Origin: Paenarthrobacter sp. GOM3
GTDB lineage: Bacteria; Actinomycetota; Actinomycetes; Actinomycetales; Micrococcaceae
Assembly: GCF_018215265.2 (NCBI RefSeq)
Contig: NZ_CP136562.1
Coordinates: forward strand, 744,001-808,000
Direction: 5' to 3'
DNA: 64,000 nucleotides
Shown: positions 16,497-23,987 of the stretch, piece after piece
Layout of the letters: each line of letters begins with the position of its first letter
Position numbering within the stretch: position 1 is the first letter of the stretch
The notes under the pieces: model-generated
What the model saw: only the letters and a program-made list of their open reading frames with translations
What the model was told of the DNA's origin: nothing
Databases searched by the model: none
Translations under genes and position numbers: made by a program

Positions 16497-18097
16497 GCCA
16501 GCTCCTGAAGATTCAAGACTTCACCCTCGGCTTCCCGGACAGACCACCCCTCCTGGACAGCGTCACCCTGCACGTGGACGACGGCGAAGCCGTCGCCTTG
16601 GTGGGGGAGTCAGGCTCAGGGAAGTCCCTGACAACCCGGGCCGCCCTGGGGTTGTTCCCCGGAGGCACGCGGTACTCAGGAACCGTGTCCGTTAAGGGTC
16701 TCGATACCCTTACGGCCAGCAAGCAACGCCTTATGGAGCTCCGGCGTGGCCACGCGTCCATGATCTTCCAGGACCCCAGGGCAGGCATCAACCCCGTCCG
16801 GACGGTGGGGGACTTCCTTACCGAGACGCTGCTGCGGTTCGACGGGCTGTCCCGTGCCGAAGCTACCGAACGGGCCGTGAAGCAACTCGAGCAGGTTGGA
16901 CTGCGCCGGGCCAAGGAACTCATGGACCAGCACCCGCACCAGCTCTCGGGCGGGATGCTCCAGCGCGTGATGATTGCCGCGGCGCTGCTCAATTCTCCCG
17001 ACCTCCTGCTGTGCGACGAGCCCACCACTGCCCTGGATGTCACGACCCAGGCAGGAATAGTGCGGCTCCTCCGCGAAGAGCAGCAGTCACGGGGGATGGG
17101 CATGTTGTTCATCACCCACGACCTGAACCTCGCGGCCAGCCTCTGCGAACGCGTCTACGTGCTCCGTCGCGGCAAGGTGGTGGAGCAGGGTCCTACCCGG
17201 ACGGTGTTCCAGATGCCGCAGCAGGAGTACACCCGGGAACTGGTGGAGGCGACGCCCGTCATCGAGTTGGGCGACATCCCCGAACCACAGGCTGGGGCGT
17301 CGGCTTTGCTTAATGTCTCCGGGCTGACCAAGAGCTACGAATTGCCCGGTGGTGAAGTCATTACCGCTTTGGACAACGCACGCTTCAGTCTCCCCGAAGG
17401 CGGATCCCTGGGCGTGGTGGGGGAGTCGGGCTCCGGTAAATCCACCCTGGCCCGCCTTGTGGTGGCACTCGAAACCGCCACCGACGGCGACCTCACACTT
17501 GGCGGTGTACACAGGCCCCGGCGGTCACTCAAAGCCTCCGAGCGCAAGATCCTGGCCAAGGATGTCCAGATCGTCTTCCAGGACCCTTACCTGTCCCTGG
17601 ATCCGCGGATTCCCGTGGGCAACGCTGTGGCCGATGTGTTCCGCCTCCACCAGGGGCAAGGACGCAAGCAAGCCAAGGCCAGCGCCACGGAACTCCTGGG
17701 CAGGGTGGGAATCGGGCCTGAACGGTTGGATGCGCGGCCGCGGGCGCTTTCGGGCGGCCAGCGGCAGCGCGTGGCCCTGGCCAAGGCGCTCGCCGCACGT
17801 CCACGGCTCCTGGTTCTGGACGAAGCCACAAGTGCCCTGGATGTCTCCGTCCAAGCGCAGGTCCTGGAACTCGTGGAAGAACTGCGGGACCAGTTCGGGC
17901 TGACCATCCTGTTCGTCACCCATGACCTGGCAGTGGTCTCGCGCCTATGCTCCCAGCTGCTCGTGATGCATCAGGGACGGATCGTGGAGCAAGGGCCCAC
18001 GGTACGGATCCTGGAAGACCCTGGCGACGACTACACCAAGAACCTCATTGCCTCACGTCCCCGGCCCTTGTGGGACGCCGAGCCGGTCACCGCCTGA
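16493..18097 (+). CDS. Fused double ABC ATPase (DppD-DppF type)
   Basis: 534 residues from the ATG at 16493, overlapping the DppC stop. It has two complete nucleotide-binding domains. First: Walker A GESGSGKSL, signature LSGGMLQRV, Walker B LLLCDEPTTALD. Second (from about 285): GESGSGKSTL, LSGGQRQRVALAKALA, LLVLDEATSALDV. One gene thus replaces separate dppD and dppF and powers the permeases encoded just upstream. Confidence 0.93.
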   Translation: MSQLLKIQDFTLGFPDRPPLLDSVTLHVDDGEAVALVGESGSGKSLTTRAALGLFPGGTRYSGTVSVKGLDTLTASKQRLMELRRGHASMIFQDPRAGINPVRTVGDFLTETLLRFDGLSRAEATERAVKQLEQVGLRRAKELMDQHPHQLSGGMLQRVMIAAALLNSPDLLLCDEPTTALDVTTQAGIVRLLREEQQSRGMGMLFITHDLNLAASLCERVYVLRRGKVVEQGPTRTVFQMPQQEYTRELVEATPVIELGDIPEPQAGASALLNVSGLTKSYELPGGEVITALDNARFSLPEGGSLGVVGESGSGKSTLARLVVALETATDGDLTLGGVHRPRRSLKASERKILAKDVQIVFQDPYLSLDPRIPVGNAVADVFRLHQGQGRKQAKASATELLGRVGIGPERLDARPRALSGGQRQRVALAKALAARPRLLVLDEATSALDVSVQAQVLELVEELRDQFGLTILFVTHDLAVVSRLCSQLLVMHQGRIVEQGPTVRILEDPGDDYTKNLIASRPRPLWDAEPVTA

Positions 18098-18156
18098 GCC
18101 GGTCACTGCCTGAGCAGGCCGGCCAAGAACCTACCCCAGAAACAGGAGAGTTTCCC

Positions 18157-19575
18157 GTGAATACCACCGTTTTCGAACGGAATGTCCCGCAGGCCGACGT
18201 CGTTGCCAATGCGCTGCAGGGTGCCGCCCACCGGCCCTTTTGGATCGACGACATGAAGGACAAAGCAACGCACTACCCACAGCTCGACGGCGATGCTGCC
18301 GCCGACCTGGTGATTGTCGGCGGCGGTTACACCGGGCTCTGGACAGCCCTGCGAGCCAAGGAACGAGACCCTGACCGAACCGTAATCCTGCTCGAAGCCG
18401 AGCGGGTGGCGTGGGCGGCATCGGGACGCAACGGCGGTTTCTGCGAGGCCAGCCTCACCCACGGCCATGAGAACGGCAGGAACCGGTGGCCGGACGAATT
18501 GGACACCCTGGACCGGCTGGGAATGGAGAACCTGGACCGCATGCAGGAGGCCGTGGAGAAATACGCCATGGACTGCGAGTGGGAACGCACCGGCGAACTC
18601 AACGTGGCCGTCGAACCACACCAGGTTGCCTGGCTCCGGCAGGATGATAGTCCCGGGAGCGTCTTCCTGGATCAGGACGCTATCCGGGCCGAGGTCAATT
18701 CACCCACGTACTTGGCGGGCCGTTGGCACAGGGATTCTGTGGCCATGGTCCACCCTTACAAACTCGGACTCGAATTGGCGCGCGTGGTCACGGACTTGGG
18801 CGTCCGGATCCATGAGGGTACCCGCGTCAGGGAGCTCAACGACCACGATCACGGCGTCACCGTCGTCACGGAGCGCGGCAACGTCGAAGCCGGTCAGGTG
18901 GTCCTGGGCACCAACGTGTTTCCGTCGTTGCTCAAGCGCAACCAGCTGATGACCGTGCCCGTGTACGACTATGCGCTCATGACCGAGCCCCTCAACGCCG
19001 AACAGCTGGCATCCATCGGCTGGACCAAGCGCCAAGGCATTGGGGACGTCGCCAACCAGTTCCACTACTACCGGATCACCAAGGACCACCGGATCCTTTT
19101 CGGTGGCTACGATGCCCTCTACTTCTGGGGCCGCCGCGTGGACCAGCGCCACGAGCACCAGCCCGCCACGTGGGAGAAGATCGCATCCCACTTCTTCACC
19201 ACGTTCCCCCAGCTCGAGGGCCTGAAGTTCACGCACAAGTGGGCCGGACCCATCGATTCGAGCACTCAGTTCTGCGCCTTCTTCGGCACCGCCCGCAAGA
19301 ACAGGGTGGCGTACGCGGCCGGCTTCACAGGGCTCGGAGTTGGTGCCACGGCGTTCGCGGCCGACGTCCTCCTGGACTTGTTGGCTGGCTTGGACACTGA
19401 GCGCACGCGCGTGGAAATGGTCAGGAAACGGCCCTTGCCCTTCCCGCCCGAACCGCTGGCTTCCTTGGGCATCAACCTGACCCGATGGTCCATGGACAGG
19501 GCAGACCACAACCAAGGCAAACGGAACCTCATCCTCAAAGCGCTCGACGCCGTGGGGTTGGGTTTCGACTCCTGA
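18157..19575 (+). CDS. FAD-dependent amine/amino-acid oxidase (DAO/PuuB-like)
   Basis: 472 residues from a GTG at 18157 with AGGAGAG upstream. Residues 50-82 are a Rossmann FAD site (LVIVGGGYTGLWTALRAKE), followed by VAWAASGRNGGFCEA, a DAO-family flavin loop. The closest named group is gamma-glutamylputrescine oxidase and other secondary-amine oxidases that make aldehydes from amines. It is the last gene of the operon, 59 bp after the ATPase, and its expected aldehyde product matches the aldehyde dehydrogenase at 8797-10275. Substrate unproven. Confidence 0.88.
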   Translation: MNTTVFERNVPQADVVANALQGAAHRPFWIDDMKDKATHYPQLDGDAAADLVIVGGGYTGLWTALRAKERDPDRTVILLEAERVAWAASGRNGGFCEASLTHGHENGRNRWPDELDTLDRLGMENLDRMQEAVEKYAMDCEWERTGELNVAVEPHQVAWLRQDDSPGSVFLDQDAIRAEVNSPTYLAGRWHRDSVAMVHPYKLGLELARVVTDLGVRIHEGTRVRELNDHDHGVTVVTERGNVEAGQVVLGTNVFPSLLKRNQLMTVPVYDYALMTEPLNAEQLASIGWTKRQGIGDVANQFHYYRITKDHRILFGGYDALYFWGRRVDQRHEHQPATWEKIASHFFTTFPQLEGLKFTHKWAGPIDSSTQFCAFFGTARKNRVAYAAGFTGLGVGATAFAADVLLDLLAGLDTERTRVEMVRKRPLPFPPEPLASLGINLTRWSMDRADHNQGKRNLILKALDAVGLGFDS

Positions 19576-19581
19576 CCCACC

Positions 19582-19644
19582 CGTTGTGAGGCCCGCTTTG
19601 CGCGTTTAGACCACCCGTTAGCGTGCAGAGCGGGCCTCACAACG
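19582..19644. repeat. Dispersed palindromic repeat, copy B
   Basis: Arms of 23 bp (19582-19604 and 19622-19644; core GTTGTGAGGCCCGCTTTGC) with two mismatches and a 17-bp centre. It lies in the gap of a convergent gene pair. Its right end, including the bases after it, is almost identical to copy E. Confidence 0.9.
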
Positions 19645-19650
19645 CAGGGC

Positions 19651-20316
19651 TTAGCGTTTGGGTGCCGGCCTGCGTTGGGAAGAAGAGCTCGACGCCGGTC
19701 GCTTGGCTGCCGCTGCAGGGGTCCGGGGTGCCGCGGGACGCTTGGCGGCAGTGGGGTTGGCGGTTCCGGCGCCTCGTGGAGCCGTCGTAGCCGGGCGTTT
19801 GGCAGGCGTACCAGGACGAGCAACAGTCGTAGCCGGGCGCGGGGTGGGCTTGCGTGGAGCGGGACTTCGCTTGGCTCCGGATGCCGGCCGCTTGGCGGGA
19901 GCAGGTGCCCGCGATCCGAAGGACGGCACCACGGCTCCGAGGAACATCACGGCCAAGGTGCCAACACCTGCCACGGCGGCAAGGTAGAAGTAGATGTCCG
20001 AGTCTTCGGTGCTGACGGCACTTCCCATGGCATTGGCGTCCTGGTTGAACGCCAGCCCCCACATCCGCAGGAAGGCGATGCTGAAGCCAATGAACAGGCT
20101 GGTCCCCACCGCGCCGAGAAGGACCACCAGGTACCTGCGGCGGTTGAAGAGCTGGACGATGCAGGCCAGATAACAAACCAGCACGGCGCCAAGGAAGAGG
20201 TACAGGACCAGTTCCTCAAGGACGACGGCTGCGAGCACCAAGAGCCCGAGGGATACGAAGGCGGCAATGACCGCTAGCTTTCCGCTGTTCCCCATGTGAC
20301 GCATGAGGTTAATCAT
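19651..20316 (-). CDS. Four-helix membrane protein with basic Ala/Pro/Lys/Arg tail
   Basis: 221 residues; I do not recognise the family. Four hydrophobic helices at about 13-35, 38-55, 62-82 and 108-133 are followed by a tail of about 85 residues made almost only of Ala, Pro, Lys, Arg, Thr and Ser, with AKRPA repeated five times. The tail resembles histone-H1-like nucleic-acid-binding or wall-associated basic tails. Alternative starts exist at residues 5 and 8. It stands alone between palindromic repeats B and C. Confidence 0.75.
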   Translation of the reverse strand: MINLMRHMGNSGKLAVIAAFVSLGLLVLAAVVLEELVLYLFLGAVLVCYLACIVQLFNRRRYLVVLLGAVGTSLFIGFSIAFLRMWGLAFNQDANAMGSAVSTEDSDIYFYLAAVAGVGTLAVMFLGAVVPSFGSRAPAPAKRPASGAKRSPAPRKPTPRPATTVARPGTPAKRPATTAPRGAGTANPTAAKRPAAPRTPAAAAKRPASSSSSQRRPAPKR

Positions 20317-20364
20317 CTCCGACCAAGTGGCCGCGCCACGCCGTCGTACATTGCAGTTGGATAC

Positions 20365-20427
20365 CGTTGTGGGGCCCGCTCTACAAGCTTAGGGCGCGCA
20401 ATACCCCTCAAAGCGGGCCTCGCAACG
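20365..20427. repeat. Dispersed palindromic repeat, copy C
   Basis: Conserved arms CGTTGTGGGGCCCGCT (20365-20380) and AGCGGGCCTCGCAACG (20412-20427) with a diverged centre of about 31 bp. It is 3' of the TetR gene and 5' of the basic-tail membrane protein, both on the minus strand. Confidence 0.88.
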
Positions 20428-20436
20428 TGTGCGAGG

Positions 20437-21078
20437 CTACTTGATGACGTAGCCGTGCATGATGGTCATCACAGCGGCGACGCTCTGCTCGCGGGTGCGC
20501 TCGGGGTTGTAGGTTTGCCGGTCGAGCCCCACGACGAAGATCGCACCGAAGATGGCCGCTTCGAGGCTTCCGCGGGCGATCGACTCATCCACTGTGTACC
20601 CCTCAGCGACACGTGCCACCGCCGAGCCAATGACAGCCAGGAGTTCCGCACGGAGTTCCGCGAACACCGCACTCCATTCGCCAGGCGTCCGCCAGTTTTC
20701 ACTGACCCAGAGTCGGGCGAACGACGGGTAGTCGTCCATGAACTCCATCGCCTGGCCCACCATGTTCTTCATGGATTCGAGCGGGTCGCTGCTTTGGCCT
20801 TGAACGTCCTGGAGCCGGACCAGCATGATGTCCACGCCATGCCGCAACAGCTGGGCGATGAGGTCCGACTTGCTGCCGAAGTTGTAATAGACCGTTCCCT
20901 TGGAAACCCCGGCCGCAGCGGCGATTTCGTCAACTGTCACTCCGGCAGCACCGCGTTCGCCGATCAGCTCCATGGATGCTTCGAACAATCGTTGCTTGGT
21001 GGCGTTGGTTCGTTCGGGGCGAAGTTTCTTACCCCCGCCCATCGCGGAATCGGAAGCGAGCGGCTCGGTGGTGCTCAT
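20437..21078 (-). CDS. TetR-family regulator of the YhgE operon
   Basis: 213 residues from the ATG at 21078, which overlaps the YhgE stop (ATGA). The helix-turn-helix at about 48-67 reads VTVDEIAAAAGVSKGTVYYNF. It is the last gene of a three-gene operon (pseudo-ATPase, YhgE, TetR). A strong palindrome at 23994-24011, just ahead of the operon, is the likely binding site, giving negative autoregulation. Confidence 0.92.
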   Translation of the reverse strand: MSTTEPLASDSAMGGGKKLRPERTNATKQRLFEASMELIGERGAAGVTVDEIAAAAGVSKGTVYYNFGSKSDLIAQLLRHGVDIMLVRLQDVQGQSSDPLESMKNMVGQAMEFMDDYPSFARLWVSENWRTPGEWSAVFAELRAELLAVIGSAVARVAEGYTVDESIARGSLEAAIFGAIFVVGLDRQTYNPERTREQSVAAVMTIMHGYVIK

Positions 21079-23111
21079 ACTGCGATCTCCGGCTTCAGGG
21101 TCTTCAGGGTCCACATCTTGTGCTTGCGGACGGCGAGGGTGGACAGCGCCGCTCCCAGCAAAGTGTACCCAAGCAGGCCCAATACAGTGGGCCAGATCAT
21201 GCTGAGCTCACCGCCGTAGATCAGGTGCCGCATGCCGGTGACAACGTAGCCCATCGGCAGGATTTCATGCACCACGTGCAACGGCATCGGGGTGGTCTGC
21301 CACGGGAACGTGCCACCGGAAGACACCAGCTGCAGGACCAGCAGGACCAGCACCACGAACTTGCCGGGCGTTCCCATCAGCGCCACGATCCCCTGGATAA
21401 TCGCGCTGAACGCCATCACCGCGGCCAGCATGAACAGCCACATCCCGATCGGGTGGGCAGGGTTCAAGCCGAGCCCCAAATCCACCACCAGTGTCAGGAT
21501 GGTCGCCTGCAGCACGGAGACAACGAAGAACGGCAGCCAGCCTCCGACGGCGATTTTCCAGGCTGGGGCGTTCGACGCCAGGGCCCGCTGGGTGATGGGC
21601 CGCATGGCCTGGACCAGCATGAACACGCCGATCCAGAGCGCCAACGTCAGGAAGAACGGTGCCAGGCCTGCGCCATAGGAGCCCGCCTTGGCCTGCGAGA
21701 CGTTCTCCACGGCAACCGGATCAGCGATCACCTTGGACACGCTGCTCTTTTGCTCGTCGTTCGGGTTGGGGATATCTCCCGCTCCCTTGGCCAGTTCGGA
21801 GGCCAGGGTGTGCGAACCATCGGAGGCGGTCACTGCACCGCTTGCGAGCTGTCCGGCGCCGTCGTCCAGTTGGCGGGCGCCGTCGTCGAGCTTTACCGCC
21901 CCGTCAAGCGCCGACTGTTGGCCGGCGGCGAGGGTGGCTGCGCCGGTTTGGAGCTGCCCGGCGCCGGCGGCTGCCTTCGAGATGGCGTCCGTGAGCGTCG
22001 GTGTTGCGGCTGCAAGCTTGGAAGCCCCGGCGCTCACTGCGGCCGAGCCGTCAGAGAGTTGCTGGATCTTGGCGGCATCGCCGGAGATCTTCGCCTTGGC
22101 GTCCGTGACCGGGCTTGATGCAGCGGCGGCATCGAAATCGGCCAGGACCTTGTCGGCCTGCTCCTGCGTCAGAACGCCGGACGACACCAGCCGTGCGTTG
22201 GACTCAACAACCCGGGTGCGCAGACCCTTGTCCGCGGCTTCCAGCTGACCCACGACGTCCTGGACTTTCGCGTTCAACTGGGCGTTTCCGGCGGCAACCT
22301 GCGCGGCGCCGTCGGCCAGTTTTTGAGAGTCTGCGGGCAGCGTGGAGGTCTTGTTCTTGAGCTCTGTCAGACCGGAACTCAGCTGGCTGGCCCCGGTGTT
22401 GAGCTGTACCGCACCGTCGCGCAGTTTGGTTTGGCCGGCCACCAGCTGGTCGGCGCCGGTGACCAGTTGGGTAGTGCCGTCATGGAGCGTCGCGGCGCCG
22501 TCGCTGAGTTTGCCGACACCGTCGGCGAGTTGTCCTGCGCCGTCCGCTGCTTTGACGATTGAAGCATGGATGGTGCCGAAACCGGTGAGCAGCTGGTTGG
22601 CTGTTTCTTCGCCCACCTCTTTAGCGACCGTGGAGTGCACCGCGGTGGTGAGTTTGTCCACGATGGTGCTCAGCAAGTAGTTGTTGGCGTCGTTGGTGGT
22701 GACGTGGAGCATGGCCTGGTTGGCGGCGTCGAAGCTGCCGGGGGAGACCAGATTGGCGGAGAAGTCCTTGGGGATGCGCAGCGCGAAGGCGTACTCGCCC
22801 GTTTTGACGCCGGCGTCCGCATCCTCGGCACTGGCCACCTGCTTCCAGTTGAAGACGTGGCCTTCCACCAGGCTGTCGGCCACCTTCTTGCCTGCCTGAA
22901 GTTCGCTGCCGTCCTTGGAGGTGGCACCCGTGTCCTCCACCACCAGGGCGGCGTCGATCTGGTTCAGGTTGCCGTACGGATCCCAGTTTGCGTAGAGGTA
23001 CACGGCGCCGTACAGCAACGGAACCATGGTCAGGGCGAGGATGGTCAGCTTGGGCAGGAGCCCGCCGGTCATGCGCTTGAGTTCGGAGCGGGCGAGCCGC
23101 AGAACAGTCAC
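21075..23111 (-). CDS. YhgE/Pip family membrane protein
   Basis: 678 residues. N-terminal helix at about 18-40 (LTILALTMVPLLYGAVYLYANWDPYG, read across that range) is a YhgE/Pip signature, followed by an extracellular domain of about 450 residues. Within it about 200 residues consist of imperfect heptad-like repeats of the form LxDGxxQLxxGxxxL, predicted to build long paired helices. Five or six C-terminal helices (about 490-660) resemble an ABC-2 type permease. Family knowledge: Pip of Lactococcus is a phage infection protein; others are linked to export. It overlaps the genes on both sides by 4 bp. Confidence 0.93.
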   Translation of the reverse strand: MTVLRLARSELKRMTGGLLPKLTILALTMVPLLYGAVYLYANWDPYGNLNQIDAALVVEDTGATSKDGSELQAGKKVADSLVEGHVFNWKQVASAEDADAGVKTGEYAFALRIPKDFSANLVSPGSFDAANQAMLHVTTNDANNYLLSTIVDKLTTAVHSTVAKEVGEETANQLLTGFGTIHASIVKAADGAGQLADGVGKLSDGAATLHDGTTQLVTGADQLVAGQTKLRDGAVQLNTGASQLSSGLTELKNKTSTLPADSQKLADGAAQVAAGNAQLNAKVQDVVGQLEAADKGLRTRVVESNARLVSSGVLTQEQADKVLADFDAAAASSPVTDAKAKISGDAAKIQQLSDGSAAVSAGASKLAAATPTLTDAISKAAAGAGQLQTGAATLAAGQQSALDGAVKLDDGARQLDDGAGQLASGAVTASDGSHTLASELAKGAGDIPNPNDEQKSSVSKVIADPVAVENVSQAKAGSYGAGLAPFFLTLALWIGVFMLVQAMRPITQRALASNAPAWKIAVGGWLPFFVVSVLQATILTLVVDLGLGLNPAHPIGMWLFMLAAVMAFSAIIQGIVALMGTPGKFVVLVLLVLQLVSSGGTFPWQTTPMPLHVVHEILPMGYVVTGMRHLIYGGELSMIWPTVLGLLGYTLLGAALSTLAVRKHKMWTLKTLKPEIAV

Positions 23112-23950
23112 TTTGCAGTCCTTTGGAGGTTTTGGGTATCAGGTTCGGCGGCGGGTTCGGCCGCTTCGGGTGCGTCGGGTTCCGCTTCGGCGGCGTGCTT
23201 GGCGTGGGGCTCGGGGGCCGGCTGGGGCTCGGGGGCCGGCTGGGGCTGGACGGCTGTCTCCGGCTCGGGGGCCGAGTCCAGCTCAGGGGCTGAGGGGGTG
23301 GGTTTCAGTTCCGGTTCGGGCGGGTGCGAGACTGAGTTGCCGATCACCGCAGCGGCGCCGGTCCAGTTGTCCGGGAGGGCGCCGACGACGGCCACCACGG
23401 CAAGCGGCCGACCGGCGTCGGACGCCAATGCCTGCAAACGAGGCAACCACGCGGCAGGATCGGCACTGTGCCGATCGGGGGAGTCGACCACCAGGAGGTC
23501 GGTGGCAGGATCCGCCAGGGCGAGCGCGGACAGGAGTTCGAGGCGTCGGCCCGCAGGTAGCTGTTCGATCCAGAGGCCGGCGATGTCTTCAAAGCTGTTG
23601 ACCTTCAGCCAGGGCTTGCTCAGGAGAGCGCCCCGGTAGCGACGTGGGATGAGCGAGAGGTCCTCGGTGACGAGGTCGCGAACGCTGAGGTGTTGTTCCG
23701 GCTCGTTGACGCCGGGGGAATCCACCAAGGCGCTCGCGAGGCGGATCTTCTTGGTCTTGGTCGTGTTGTCCCAGCTAAGGACGCCATTGCTGGGCTTCAT
23801 GCGGCCGCTGAGGGCCAACGCCAAAGCTGTCCGCTGGTCTTGGCCCTCGCCGGCGACCAGCAGGAGTTCACCGCGGCTTACGGTGAGGGATGTTGCCGGA
23901 AGGAGATCGCCCCGGCGGCCTTTGATCTGGAGTTGCTGTACGGACAGCAC
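23108..23950 (-). CDS. Degenerate ABC-type ATPase-like protein with Pro/Glu-rich tail
   Basis: 280 residues from a GTG at 23950. Residues 1-210 follow the ABC ATPase fold, but every catalytic motif is eroded: the Walker A position reads GEGQDQRTAL (no Gly-rich loop, Lys to Arg), the signature reads LPAGR in place of LSGGQ, and Walker B reads LLVVDSPD with the catalytic Glu lost. Residues 211-280 form an acidic tail with PEPQPAPEPQPAPEP. It overlaps the YhgE start by 4 bp, the place where a transporter ATPase would be encoded. It is therefore probably a non-hydrolysing partner of the ABC-2-like YhgE protein. Confidence 0.75.
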   Translation of the reverse strand: MLSVQQLQIKGRRGDLLPATSLTVSRGELLLVAGEGQDQRTALALALSGRMKPSNGVLSWDNTTKTKKIRLASALVDSPGVNEPEQHLSVRDLVTEDLSLIPRRYRGALLSKPWLKVNSFEDIAGLWIEQLPAGRRLELLSALALADPATDLLVVDSPDRHSADPAAWLPRLQALASDAGRPLAVVAVVGALPDNWTGAAAVIGNSVSHPPEPELKPTPSAPELDSAPEPETAVQPQPAPEPQPAPEPHAKHAAEAEPDAPEAAEPAAEPDTQNLQRTAK

Positions 23951-23987
23951 AATGAAGCCTTTCGCAGAAATGGTGTCTACGAAAAGT

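Noticed and set aside
20365..20427. Copy C considered as a simple terminator of the TetR gene
   Set aside because: Its arms match the five other repeats and there is no U tract; it is better described as a family member, though it may also terminate transcription.
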